IMG/VR virus record: IMGVR_UViG_3300030110_005324
Location: 1-44,832 of that record
Strand: one strand, 5' to 3'
DNA: 44,832 nt
From: a virus
The notes beneath the pieces are model-generated. The model searched no databases. It was not told the origin of the DNA and saw only the letters and a program-made list of their open reading frames with translations. The stretch's first letter is position 1. The number at the start of each line of letters is the position of its first letter. A program made the position numbers and the translations under genes. Positions 7,065 to 15,443 of this stretch are shown here, one piece after another.

Positions 7065-8654
7065 TTATCCCTTAAAGAGCCAGCCAAACTGTTGCATATT
7101 TTGCATTGCTTTTTGACGCTGATCTAACGTCTTATCGTCTGCTCTGTATCCTTCCTGTCCTTTGATTTGTGTATTTAGTCTTGTTGAAGCGACAAACATT
7201 GAATCAACGAATGCTTCTCTGTATTGTTGCTCTAATTTGCCTGCCTCAAACGCCGTATCCCTTACCCAACAACCAATCGCAAGAGCCATAGTCAAGTCAT
7301 CATTGTAACTTCTCATTGCTTCAGGGCGACCATTGTTCCAAATAAACGTCTTAAACTCGTTAAGAGTTCGCGAAGAATATATGGTAATTAGTTTATTTCT
7401 AATGAATTCCTCCATTTTTGCTATGATAAGCGGGCGCGTCTTCGAAGTAGTGGAAAAACCGGCAATAGCATTGGACATATGTTCGCCGCGAACCTGCTCC
7501 ACATACTCGTGTGTAGACTTAACAGAGAAGTATATATTATTATAACCCAGTTCTTGTAGTTTTGATAATACTGCAAAGCCAACTGAGTTGTTTTCCACAA
7601 CGACCATTCCGTTGTTGTATTCTTTGCCAATGCTGTTTAGCATATCTGCATAAACATCTGGTGTCGGCTTACCCTGATACTCAGCAACAATTTCCATTGT
7701 CTCAAGCTTTATGACATGAAGTGTCGAATTATCTTTTCCATCACCTCGGGCGACATCTGCGGATAAAAGATAATTACATCCATCAACTGCCTTTTCCCAG
7801 ATCCAAAAGTTGCGGTCAAAACCTGTACGATATTGAGGCTCTTTGACTGTGCTTTCCATCCACGTTAGGTCGTCTGGATGAATGACTGTTTCACCCGACA
7901 TATTAAAATTACATTCTAGCTCTTGTGCGATTTGGCGGCGAGACATATTCCGCGTTTCTTTGTCAAACCATTCTGTATCGCGCTCAGGATGTACATCCCA
8001 AGGCAACATTGTTGGAAAAAAATCATTCTGTTGCTGCTCGGCATCAACATACGCTTGGTGAAACCAGTTGCCCACACCATTAGGAGTGGACAGGGCTATG
8101 CAACGTCCACCTGTTGATAGCGTGGGGTACAAGCCTGTCCACAGTTCGTCGAGCCCCTCAACGTGAGCAGCCTCATCGATAACCAACAATGATAGTGCTT
8201 CCGAACGACCGGCATCGCCTGATGTAGAGGAGGCTTTGATTTCTGAACCATTTGACAACACAAACGATGCTCGGTTGTCAATATCAATATTTGCAATCTG
8301 CAACCAAGGAGGCAAGTTTTTAATAATGTGTTTGACCTTCTTTACAAGGTTTCCTGCCGTCTGGAACTTAGTTGCGATAACCAAAATGTTTTTGTTGCGG
8401 TGAAAAAGCATCATCCACGCAACATAAGCAGCCGTTGTGGTTGAAATACCCAACTGGCGTGCTTTGAGGATCACATTAAAACGATGATCATTAAAGTCAT
8501 GTAATAGTGTTTCTTGAAACGGATATAGTTTAAACGGAATCAATCCGTCCAAAGGATGGGCGATTCTAGCGTAATTATTAATAAAGTAAACTGGGTCTTT
8601 ACCGCTCTTAAGTATCTCTTTTACTATTTCATTCTTTGTAAGTTCAAAGGACAT
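7065..8654 (-). CDS. terL: Terminase large subunit (packaging ATPase-nuclease), gp17-like
   Basis: A 529-aa TerL. The N-terminal ATPase shows a Walker A-type motif ARQLGIST (about residues 65-72), Walker B LLVIDEAAH (156-164, with Asp160 and Glu161), and the coupling motif ALSTPNG (187-193). The C-terminal RuvC-fold nuclease shows Asp300 in LLSADVARGDGKDNS, Glu354 in VVVENNS, and Asp452/453 in NDDLTMALA, the expected three metal-binding acids. It packages DNA into the prohead by docking on the portal, whose gene follows two bases downstream. The ATG at 8654 has only a weak ribosome binding site, 11 bases after the previous stop. No small terminase is recognisable in the window; one of the two genes upstream could fill that role, which is untested. 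Confidence 0.95.
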   Translation of the reverse strand: MSFELTKNEIVKEILKSGKDPVYFINNYARIAHPLDGLIPFKLYPFQETLLHDFNDHRFNVILKARQLGISTTTAAYVAWMMLFHRNKNILVIATKFQTAGNLVKKVKHIIKNLPPWLQIANIDIDNRASFVLSNGSEIKASSTSGDAGRSEALSLLVIDEAAHVEGLDELWTGLYPTLSTGGRCIALSTPNGVGNWFHQAYVDAEQQQNDFFPTMLPWDVHPERDTEWFDKETRNMSRRQIAQELECNFNMSGETVIHPDDLTWMESTVKEPQYRTGFDRNFWIWEKAVDGCNYLLSADVARGDGKDNSTLHVIKLETMEIVAEYQGKPTPDVYADMLNSIGKEYNNGMVVVENNSVGFAVLSKLQELGYNNIYFSVKSTHEYVEQVRGEHMSNAIAGFSTTSKTRPLIIAKMEEFIRNKLITIYSSRTLNEFKTFIWNNGRPEAMRSYNDDLTMALAIGCWVRDTAFEAGKLEQQYREAFVDSMFVASTRLNTQIKGQEGYRADDKTLDQRQKAMQNMQQFGWLFKG

Positions 8655-8665
8655 TTAATCATCGA

Positions 8666-9175
8666 CTACTGCTTGCCAAGAGAAATGAAGTCTCGGATAG
8701 ACTGATCAAGACGATCCTCAGATGGCAACCCAACTTCTACAACGCCATCAAGGTTTCCAACCTTATAATTGCGCTTGCCTGTAACAAAGACACGAACCTT
8801 AGAAGTGTTTTGTACAAGCACATCAACATCACCCTCTGCGGTGAGAGTAAGTGCATCGCCTGTAATTTTCTTGAATTCTTTCTTAAGAAAGTTCGCAACA
8901 TTCTGAATCATTTCCTCAACATCAGCCTCAATATCACCAGCGTATACATCTTTAAGTTTGATATCGCTTTGATATGAGATAGTGAGAATTGGTCCGCTCA
9001 TACGAACATTGAAACCATCAACAACACGAGAATCAATGATGGGATCTCCCTCTTCTCTTTTAAGTCCGATCTTTCTTGCCTCTCCATCAAGAGAGTATTT
9101 CTCATCCTGTGAACCATCATAAGCATTTGCGGCTGCCTGTGAAATTCCTCTAACGATGTCTAAAACTGAAGCCAT
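8666..9175 (-). CDS. Conserved phage protein upstream of TerL, function unknown
   Basis: A 169-aa soluble alpha/beta protein beginning MASVLDIVRGISQAAANAYDG, with a central stretch GDPIIDSRVVDGFNVRMSGPILTISYQS and a helix EMIQNVANFLKKEFKKITG before a beta segment and an acidic C-terminal helix ending FISLGKQ. From memory, proteins of this type recur beside terminase and portal genes in T4-like aquatic phages, but I know no function. The start overlaps the upstream stop as TAATG. Its position beside TerL would fit a packaging, neck or head-completion factor. No DNA-binding motif is evident, which argues mildly against a small terminase. Confidence 0.8.
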   Translation of the reverse strand: MASVLDIVRGISQAAANAYDGSQDEKYSLDGEARKIGLKREEGDPIIDSRVVDGFNVRMSGPILTISYQSDIKLKDVYAGDIEADVEEMIQNVANFLKKEFKKITGDALTLTAEGDVDVLVQNTSKVRVFVTGKRNYKVGNLDGVVEVGLPSEDRLDQSIRDFISLGKQ

Positions 9176-9573
9176 TATTTATTTTCTCCTTTGTTGGGAC
9201 GCCATCCGGTAGCCCAACGTTCTTCTCTTCCTTCAACATGTGTGATATAGCATTTACGACAACAAGTATATTTTGTCATATATACATTATCCCTCGTATC
9301 AAAGGAATAAGTTTGACATACAGGACAAGACCTATTGCTATCTTTATTAAGTAGTTTTTTTGGCAGTAAAACTCCCTCTACTTCTACTTTTTCAAGTTTT
9401 TCTGATATCTTATCTAATTTTTGATTTAATAACTTAAGTTGTTCAAGGTAATCTTCCTCTTTTTGTGGAGTCCAGTCTCTTTGTGGGTGCTGCACTGTTT
9501 CACTGCCATACTTCTGTGAGATAGCGTGTTCCACTTTAAGTGCGTAATCTGGATCGTGTTTTGTTTTGCTCAT
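9175..9573 (-). CDS. Small zinc-ribbon protein
   Basis: A 132-aa protein. Residues about 40-65 form a short coiled coil (LEQLKLLNQKLDKISEKLEKVEVE). The C-terminal part has CPVC (Cys83, Cys86) and CCRKC (Cys104/105, Cys108), spaced as a four-Cys zinc ribbon, followed by a tail with EERWATGWRPN. The ATG at 9573 overlaps the previous stop as ATGA; a longer reading to 9651 uses the frame of the upstream gene's coding region and has no ribosome binding site. The coiled coil plus zinc ribbon suggests a small oligomeric nucleic-acid or protein adaptor. Being two genes ahead of TerL, a small-terminase or packaging-adaptor role can be imagined but is not supported by a family match. Confidence 0.75.
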   Translation of the reverse strand: MSKTKHDPDYALKVEHAISQKYGSETVQHPQRDWTPQKEEDYLEQLKLLNQKLDKISEKLEKVEVEGVLLPKKLLNKDSNRSCPVCQTYSFDTRDNVYMTKYTCCRKCYITHVEGREERWATGWRPNKGENK

Positions 9574-10025
9574 TGTGTTATGTTTGTTGTTGCGTAAAAA
9601 GTTCCTAAAGACAGCCCAATACCAACAACTACTCCCCCTACTAACCACCATTGATTGTTTTTATTTGGTTGGTCAAGAGCCATCTCTCTGTAAGTATTTA
9701 TCTCGCTATTCTTGATATCCATTAAAAGTTGGTGTTTTTCTTCTAACGCATCGTAACTTATCTGGAGAGAATCAATTTTTAGTTGCATTTCAGTCCTTGC
9801 CCTTGACACCTGATATTCGACCTCTAAGTCACACTCTTCATCAGAAAACGTTTTTTCTGATAACAATTCGGCTAGCGCAGATGGATTAAACAATATACCT
9901 GCAAATGGGGCTGTTTCTCCAGCATCAAGGTGTGTATACTTAGCCTCTTCTAAAGTCTCTGCGAATATAGGAGCGGGAAATACTAACCCAAAGGTCAGCA
10001 TGCTTGCAATAATCTTATTCTTCAT
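9570..10025 (-). CDS. Secreted coiled-coil protein with C-terminal membrane anchor, spanin-like
   Basis: A 151-aa protein with a clear signal peptide (MKNKIIASMLTFGLVFPAPIFA, likely cut after Ala22), the block AGETAPFAGILFNPSA (about 35-50), a coiled coil (about 65-115), and a C-terminal hydrophobic segment (about 126-145). There is no lipobox Cys. The ATG at 10025 is chosen because it gives a canonical signal peptide; a TTG at 10037 would add four residues. It overlaps the preceding TM/coiled-coil gene by 11 bases. A signal sequence, periplasmic coil and C-terminal anchor resemble a unimolecular spanin in topology, but the absence of a lipid-attachment Cys is a real objection. A lysis role is inference. 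Confidence 0.7.
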   Translation of the reverse strand: MKNKIIASMLTFGLVFPAPIFAETLEEAKYTHLDAGETAPFAGILFNPSALAELLSEKTFSDEECDLEVEYQVSRARTEMQLKIDSLQISYDALEEKHQLLMDIKNSEINTYREMALDQPNKNNQWWLVGGVVVGIGLSLGTFYATTNITQ

Positions 10026-10422
10026 ATTTAAATCCAAATTCTTCTTGTAAAATTTTATTGATGTTCTCTGGATCAGTGTCGTACATTTTCACAAGTTCAA
10101 GATATCGGGAGCGCTTTTTAACATTAAGCTGGTGTTTGTCACCAGCATATTTTTCCTCAAGCCTTTTAATATCTTCGTTGTGTTTTTTAATCGCCTGATC
10201 TCTTTTTTCTATCTCTTCTTTGTGAGAATTTTCTAAAACTTCAACTTCTTTCTTGTAATTTTCAATGGTGGAATCAAGAACTTTTTTATATGCCTTTACA
10301 TTCCCCCTGGCGACTATAAACACAACAAGAGTCCAAAGTGCAATTGCAAGAATTTTCCAATGATGCTTGCACCAAGTCCAAATCTTTTTTGAATATAATA
10401 CAATTGTTAACCAAGTCATCAT
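10015..10422 (-). CDS. N-terminally anchored coiled-coil protein, i-spanin-like
   Basis: A 135-aa protein with one membrane segment (about residues 22-39, ILAIALWTLVVFIVA) after a short basic N-terminus. A long charged coiled coil follows (about 42-100: Lys/Glu heptads such as ENYKKEVEVLENSHKEEIEKRD), then a C-terminal acidic helix. This N-in, C-out single-pass layout with a periplasmic coil is that of Rz-type inner-membrane spanins, which join an outer-membrane partner to fuse the two membranes in the last step of lysis. The start (ATGATGA) overlaps the holin-like gene stop, and its end overlaps the secreted coiled-coil gene, matching a lysis cassette. There is no sequence match beyond topology. 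Confidence 0.7.
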   Translation of the reverse strand: MMTWLTIVLYSKKIWTWCKHHWKILAIALWTLVVFIVARGNVKAYKKVLDSTIENYKKEVEVLENSHKEEIEKRDQAIKKHNEDIKRLEEKYAGDKHQLNVKKRSRYLELVKMYDTDPENINKILQEEFGFKYEE

Positions 10423-10607
10423 CCGTGCCTGTATTCCTTCATTGCGTCAATAGCACCTTGTGTGCCAATATAAACCATAGCGATCATACCCCATGTGTCT
10501 GAAGATAAATCTGACCAAAGCATCAATCCTGTCGCTGTAAGAAATGTAAATAATTTTCGTGAAATGGCTTTTGCCATAATCTTATCTAATACTGCCTGTT
10601 TACTCAT
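10419..10607 (-). CDS. Small holin-like membrane protein
   Basis: A 62-aa protein with a basic amphipathic N-terminus (MSKQAVLDKIMAKAISRK) and two short hydrophobic stretches, LFTFLTATGLML (about 19-31) and WGMIAMVYIGTQGAIDAM (about 39-56), ending in a charged tail. The TW-x4-VYIGTQGAIDA pattern is like small two-segment phage holins, which open the inner membrane to time lysis. AAGGA lies eight bases before the ATG. It is followed at once by two spanin-like genes, which supports the reading. No endolysin is adjacent, so lysozyme would have to be encoded elsewhere. The alternative is a small membrane protein of unrelated role. Confidence 0.65.
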   Translation of the reverse strand: MSKQAVLDKIMAKAISRKLFTFLTATGLMLWSDLSSDTWGMIAMVYIGTQGAIDAMKEYRHG

Positions 10608-10618
10608 AATATTTTCCT

Positions 10619-11317
10619 TTATACGTTAATACGAAAAAGCTGAAATATAAACTTTCTAATTAATAGTTCTTTCTCTTCTTCTGTCTCAGCTTCCGCAAAC
10701 CCGTAACTATAAGTATTTTTCTTTTGGGAAATAAGCCCTTGTATTTTTTCAGTTTCTCTTTTCATCCAGCGAGTTTGCTGATTATAGTTGCGTGGTGTAG
10801 AGACACGGTACTTGTCAGCGATGTCTAATAAGAAAAAGTATCTTCGATTGTCGAAAGCTTCGTTTGCTTCTTTAAATTCTTTTGCTCGTATTTCTTTTTC
10901 ATCCTCGGGTAGAAATTTATTGATACGATCTGGATGAAGTTTAAGTGCAAGTTTCTTAAACAATTTTGAAAAAGCTTCGTGAATAGCGATGTCATCGGCA
11001 GTCATTTGATATTCCTCGCTTTCTTGTTGAGTGTTTTGATAAACCGTTAAAGAGCGGTCACCAGGATCGCTAATTACATTCTCTACTTCGTTTTTATCAG
11101 GTATCTGTTCTTGGACAAAATAGTTTTCTACCCTTTCTTTATTTTCTCTTTCAAGTGCTGGAATGTCAACATTGTTTAAAGCGCAAAACTTTCTGTAGTC
11201 TTTTTCAAATTCTAATGCCGCCTGGGCTGAAACTTCCTTGATATACTCTAATTCTTCGTATGAAAATCTTAGTTTAGATAGACCGCGTTTCCATTTTAAA
11301 TTTTTAACTGCCGACAT
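10619..11317 (-). CDS. J-domain (DnaJ-like) co-chaperone
   Basis: A 232-aa protein with a J-domain-like helical hairpin at about residues 108-165: FSKLFKKLALKLHPDRINKF, with the diagnostic HPD triad at 128-130, then a charged helix EFKEANEAFDNRRYFFLLDIADKY. The N-terminal 100 residues are helical with an acidic tail, and the C-terminal 60 residues are helical without a zinc-finger or peptide-binding domain. J-proteins stimulate Hsp70 (DnaK) ATPase and deliver clients to it. In a phage this would recruit host DnaK, either to remodel replication complexes (its neighbours are recombination and primase genes) or to help fold the very large virion proteins. Which of these applies is unknown. Confidence 0.8.
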   Translation of the reverse strand: MSAVKNLKWKRGLSKLRFSYEELEYIKEVSAQAALEFEKDYRKFCALNNVDIPALERENKERVENYFVQEQIPDKNEVENVISDPGDRSLTVYQNTQQESEEYQMTADDIAIHEAFSKLFKKLALKLHPDRINKFLPEDEKEIRAKEFKEANEAFDNRRYFFLLDIADKYRVSTPRNYNQQTRWMKRETEKIQGLISQKKNTYSYGFAEAETEEEKELLIRKFIFQLFRINV

Positions 11318-11330
11318 ATCTTATATAGAA

Positions 11331-14300
11331 TCACACATTAACTTTAGCGTAGCCATTCTCCTTTTCAACATTGATAACATAATCAACACAATCCTTTAGT
11401 GTATCAAGGTGCGATATAAGAATAACAATCTTGTAATAGTTCTTGACCATATCAAGAATGCGGACAAAACCATCCATATTTTCAGCGTCCAGAGCGGTTC
11501 CAGGCTCATCCATAATAAATACATTTGGAGTAGGCAGATTACTCACTTGTAACAGTGCGAGTCGGATTGCCATAGATGCGATTGTCTTTTCGGCACCAGA
11601 TCCCATTTCAATTGGTCGAGGTTCATGACTGGGGTGTTTGATATAAACATTTAGTCGATTGCCTTCGTTTTCAAAGAAAACCTCAAAGTTTACAATATTA
11701 GCAAGAATTTTAGCGATTTCTTCATTAATGGCTGGTAGTTTTTTCTTGATAATATCGTATGAGATACCGCTAGTGTGCATACATCTCATGAACAAGTCAT
11801 AAGCAGAATATTCTTCGCGTAAATCGGCAAGGTCTTGCTTTTGATCTGCGAGGTTTTGTAGCTTTTGCTCATAAGAACCGTGGAGTTTATAAAGCTCATT
11901 TAACTCCTCTTTACAGGTAGTGCAAGCTTTTTGAGCACGAGAGATCAATACAGCATACTCGTTGCGCTTAGACACGAGTGTCTCAAGGTTTTCAATAGCC
12001 TCTTGATTTTGTTCATAGGTCTTGATTTGGTTTCCAATATTAACAAGCTCGTGTTTATAAACTTCAATCTTTGAGTTATTGCCTTCGATGCCTGCCGTAG
12101 CGACGGAGATTTCTTGATTTACATCTTTTTTTCTATCAACGAGTTTACTATATTTCTCAATATAATCATTTATCTTGCCTACATCAAGCTCATCAATCTG
12201 CTCCAACAGTGCGACACTTTGTTGTCGTAAATCAGTTACTTCGACAATCATATTTGGCAATGCTTCTTTTGCTTCGTGTGCTTTCTTAACAAATTTATTT
12301 TCACAACAAAACCTACAATCAGGATCATACTCGTGTGTTTCTAATAGTTTAACTTTTTTTCTGTGATTGTCAATATCTTTATTTTTAATTTTTAGAACAG
12401 AAAGTAGTTTCTCATATTCGTTTGTCTTTGTATCAACCTCCTGTTTTTTAGCGTGTAGATTATCAACATTATATTGTTCCAAAAAACTTGTCAGTCTTAC
12501 TAAGAGTTGTTGGTTGTCATTGTTAGACTTAGCAAGCTCCTGACTCTTCTTTGTCAAAGTATAAATCTGATTCTTCTTATTTTTTAGCTCTGATCGTGCG
12601 GCATTAATATCGATGATATCAACTGGAATAGATGTGATTTTATTTTCTATTTCCTCCAGTAGCTTCTGCGTGTCGCTGATAGTCTGGTCGTATTCATTAC
12701 AGCGTGTTTTATGCTCTTCAATGGAATCCAAACTTTCCCGCATTTCTTGATTAGCTGTCTCAATGTCCTCGTCAAACTCGCGACCTTCAAGACGCTTGAG
12801 CGCTCCACGAGTGTCGGCAGCGTCATCCTTAGCCATTTTAAACTTCTTATCAAAGATCTCAAGATCGAGAAACTTTGCAAGAATCTCTTTGCGTTTTGTT
12901 GAACCCTCCTTAATAAAGGTTAGTGAATCTAACTGAGAAGCCATGGAGGTTAAGAGAAAATCGTCAAGTGTTCCAAACATCTTGCGAATATTCTTGTCGG
13001 TGTCATTACGAGAAAGTCCATTGCGGCTAATGGTCTCATCCATCACGGGATCAAACTCTTCAAAGTTTACATCGGTCTTTGCTTCAACAGTTTCTTCCCC
13101 TTTCAGCTTTTTAATATACTTTTCGCTTTCTCGTTCAATGGTGAACTGGCGATCACCAATACTAATATTGACTCTGCCAAAGCCTCTGTCTCGGTTTTGG
13201 TTAATTACGTTAAGGTTTTTGCGTTCATTTTTCGAAGTGCTGTTAAACAGCGTGTAGAGGGCAGCGTCGATGATGCTCGACTTGCCTGAATAGTTCTTAC
13301 CGAAGATTCCAACGATACCTGCAAGATTTTCAAAATTAATCTTGTTGTTCTCACCATAATTGAACAGGTTGTCAAACTCAAACGAGTTTAGTTCCCAGTT
13401 AATATTGCGGGCGACTTCTTCGTTTTCCTCAACGGTTGTATTATACTTTTCGTTTAGTGACAAAACACGATCAAGGATCTCACCCTCAACTTCGTAGTCT
13501 TTAAGATACTCGGTGATCAGACGCTCCTGAACCGAAATGTCACGGAGATTTTCCTTGATAAAGTCGTCTTTGGAAAAGCCAAGTTCTGCTCGTCGCCCTG
13601 TTGCTCGATTAAGAAAGGTAATGCTCTCGGGTTTGAATCGATGTTTTGCAATATCAACTGCCCGCTTCATTCGGTCGAGGGGCAGGTTGTTGTTTGAAAC
13701 AAGACGAATGCGAGCACCCTCTGTGATATCGACACCTTTGGGCATCTTGCCTTTGGGTGTAAGCTCGATAGTGATAAAGGGCTTGGGATTGATAAGCTCG
13801 ATGTGACGATAAGTAAAGTTGGTTTTGTCCTGTATCTCCCAGATACCAAAGCCCTTGTCGTTTGTTTCGCCGTGGTTTTGCTGAACTGTAGAGCCACAAT
13901 AACGTATACGACCCTCAAAATCAAGCGTTTGTGCCTTGTGAATATCGCCAAGCATGGCGTAATCAAACTTCTTAAAAATAGATAGCTCGTGCTCGCCGTG
14001 TTCCATCACCCAGCCGATATCGGTCTTACAATTGGAGATAGAGCCGTGATACATCGCAATATTAATTTTGTTTGTATCGGTAGGGTCAATCCAGTTGTCT
14101 TCATCGAACACTGAAAGAACATTGAAGCAAAGCTCAGAAGTGGCGTGAAACTCACCTGAGTTCTTAAAGAAATAGATATTCGGATGCTCCAGTGCCTGAA
14201 TGATCGGTGTGATCGCGTCTTGACGGCTGCTGTTCTTTAGATTACCATCGTGATTACCTGGAATAATAACAAGTGGCGCGATGTCCGCCACGTTCTTCAT

Positions 14301-14492
14301 AAACTCTGTTGCGAGTTCAAAATATTCAGGTGATAGCTGTGTCTTTGTGTGTGCGAGATCGCCACAATGAACGATAAAGTCAGGCTCTTCTTCTGCCAGC
14401 TTCTCGTAAAGTTCCTTGAAGATAATACGATACTCGTAATGATACTTCAGATTTTTAATATGCGTGTCCGCAATGTGTGCAATTTTATACAT
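11331..14492 (-). CDS. Fused Mre11/SbcD nuclease and Rad50/SbcC ATPase (T4 gp47-gp46 in one chain)
   Basis: A single 1053-aa frame. The N-terminus (1-340) is a calcineurin-like Mre11/SbcD nuclease: Asp9-x-His11, Gly44-Asp45, Gly79-Asn80-His81-Asp82, Tyr148-His149-Gly150 and Gly182-Asp183-Ile184-His185. After a linker (about 340-365) an SMC-type ATPase starts: Walker A GKNYSGKS (398-405), two coiled-coil arms flanking a zinc hook Cys726-Arg-Phe-Cys729, the signature MGSGAEKT (about 963), Walker B VFIMDEPGTALD (about 991-1002) and the H-loop His1028. In T4 gp47 and gp46 are separate proteins that resect DNA ends for recombination-dependent replication and host DNA breakdown. Every catalytic motif is present and no stop or frameshift occurs between the halves, so this looks like a working fusion. 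Confidence 0.95.
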   Translation of the reverse strand: MYKIAHIADTHIKNLKYHYEYRIIFKELYEKLAEEEPDFIVHCGDLAHTKTQLSPEYFELATEFMKNVADIAPLVIIPGNHDGNLKNSSRQDAITPIIQALEHPNIYFFKNSGEFHATSELCFNVLSVFDEDNWIDPTDTNKINIAMYHGSISNCKTDIGWVMEHGEHELSIFKKFDYAMLGDIHKAQTLDFEGRIRYCGSTVQQNHGETNDKGFGIWEIQDKTNFTYRHIELINPKPFITIELTPKGKMPKGVDITEGARIRLVSNNNLPLDRMKRAVDIAKHRFKPESITFLNRATGRRAELGFSKDDFIKENLRDISVQERLITEYLKDYEVEGEILDRVLSLNEKYNTTVEENEEVARNINWELNSFEFDNLFNYGENNKINFENLAGIVGIFGKNYSGKSSIIDAALYTLFNSTSKNERKNLNVINQNRDRGFGRVNISIGDRQFTIERESEKYIKKLKGEETVEAKTDVNFEEFDPVMDETISRNGLSRNDTDKNIRKMFGTLDDFLLTSMASQLDSLTFIKEGSTKRKEILAKFLDLEIFDKKFKMAKDDAADTRGALKRLEGREFDEDIETANQEMRESLDSIEEHKTRCNEYDQTISDTQKLLEEIENKITSIPVDIIDINAARSELKNKKNQIYTLTKKSQELAKSNNDNQQLLVRLTSFLEQYNVDNLHAKKQEVDTKTNEYEKLLSVLKIKNKDIDNHRKKVKLLETHEYDPDCRFCCENKFVKKAHEAKEALPNMIVEVTDLRQQSVALLEQIDELDVGKINDYIEKYSKLVDRKKDVNQEISVATAGIEGNNSKIEVYKHELVNIGNQIKTYEQNQEAIENLETLVSKRNEYAVLISRAQKACTTCKEELNELYKLHGSYEQKLQNLADQKQDLADLREEYSAYDLFMRCMHTSGISYDIIKKKLPAINEEIAKILANIVNFEVFFENEGNRLNVYIKHPSHEPRPIEMGSGAEKTIASMAIRLALLQVSNLPTPNVFIMDEPGTALDAENMDGFVRILDMVKNYYKIVILISHLDTLKDCVDYVINVEKENGYAKVNV

Positions 14493-14501
14493 ACAACCCC
14501 A

Positions 14502-15437
14502 TTAAATATTTGCGATAGCTTGCTCTAACAAGTAATCGCTTTCAACTACAGCAGTAGCTTTTTCTTTTCTTTTCAGAAACTCTTCTCGTCCCATTTCAGC
14601 TATATCATCATAGCCTCTAGTATCTATTGTATACAATTCTACGCCATAATTCAAGAACATTTTTATAATTCTTTGCTCTTTCTTAACAGCGTCTGGGTCA
14701 AGTGCCAGAAAAACTGGTGTGTCGTTTTGAACAATCTTTATAAATAACTTAGAGTTAGAGCGCAATGTAGAGCCAAGAATAGGTACTGCATTTGGACCTG
14801 CTACAATGGCGTCAAACACGCCCTCAGTAATTATAAGGTCTGTGTCCCACTCTAAATATAGCTCGTTAAATATGACATCCTTTGAGCAAGGAGGGTTGAG
14901 GTATTTACGAGGATCAGAGGAAAATGCTCTTGCTATAAAATAATTTAGATCTCCGTTAATATCAAATGACGGTACGATCACTCTTTTAGCGTATCGACCC
15001 TCCATGCAATATCCCATTTTCCAATACAATATGTCATCTTCTGATACACCTCGTCTTTTTAAATAATTTAGAGCGGGTGTGGCAGATAGCGAAGGCTCGT
15101 TGTTTAGTGACGCAAATCCAGTTGGCATATCTAAATTTTCTGGTAGGATCTCTGATTTGTCATACTCTGCAAAAATATCATCAAAGTCTGTAATATTGAC
15201 ACGGTTTGTGAGTGTGTCCCATTCTTGTAGTTGATTAAAATCTCCAAAGCGGCGGACGATGCGACGAATATCTTTACCCGTCGTTTCGCAAATCCAGCAC
15301 TTGTAGACATTCTTCTCGATATTGACTGACAGCTTTTTTTTATGGTGCTTGCAATACGGGCACGCAAAAAGGTGCTCGTCATTTGACCGATAGCTGTCGC
15401 CAAGGATAGCGGATATAATCTTAAACTTCTTCTGCAT
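14502..15437 (-). CDS. DNA primase with zinc finger and TOPRIM domain
   Basis: A 311-aa primase. The N-terminal zinc-binding domain has CPYC (Cys26, Cys29) and CWIC (Cys47, Cys50), the CHC2-like finger used for template recognition, with the third ligand also a Cys. The TOPRIM catalytic part has LIITEGVFDAIVAG (Glu205) and FLALDPDA (Asp247, Asp249). It should make RNA primers for lagging-strand synthesis. The protein is compact and lacks a helicase domain, so a separate helicase is expected elsewhere. The ATG at 15437 has only a weak TAAG site, and the predicted start of a sigma70-type promoter falls on or beside it, so a leaderless message is possible. The Mre11-Rad50 fusion follows after 9 bases. 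Confidence 0.9.
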   Translation of the reverse strand: MQKKFKIISAILGDSYRSNDEHLFACPYCKHHKKKLSVNIEKNVYKCWICETTGKDIRRIVRRFGDFNQLQEWDTLTNRVNITDFDDIFAEYDKSEILPENLDMPTGFASLNNEPSLSATPALNYLKRRGVSEDDILYWKMGYCMEGRYAKRVIVPSFDINGDLNYFIARAFSSDPRKYLNPPCSKDVIFNELYLEWDTDLIITEGVFDAIVAGPNAVPILGSTLRSNSKLFIKIVQNDTPVFLALDPDAVKKEQRIIKMFLNYGVELYTIDTRGYDDIAEMGREEFLKRKEKATAVVESDYLLEQAIANI

Positions 15438-15443
15438 AGACTT

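Noticed and set aside
9175-9651. 158-codon reading of the zinc-ribbon gene
   Set aside because: The extra 26 codons overlap the end of the upstream gene without a ribosome binding site. The ATG at 9573 forms a standard ATGA overlap.
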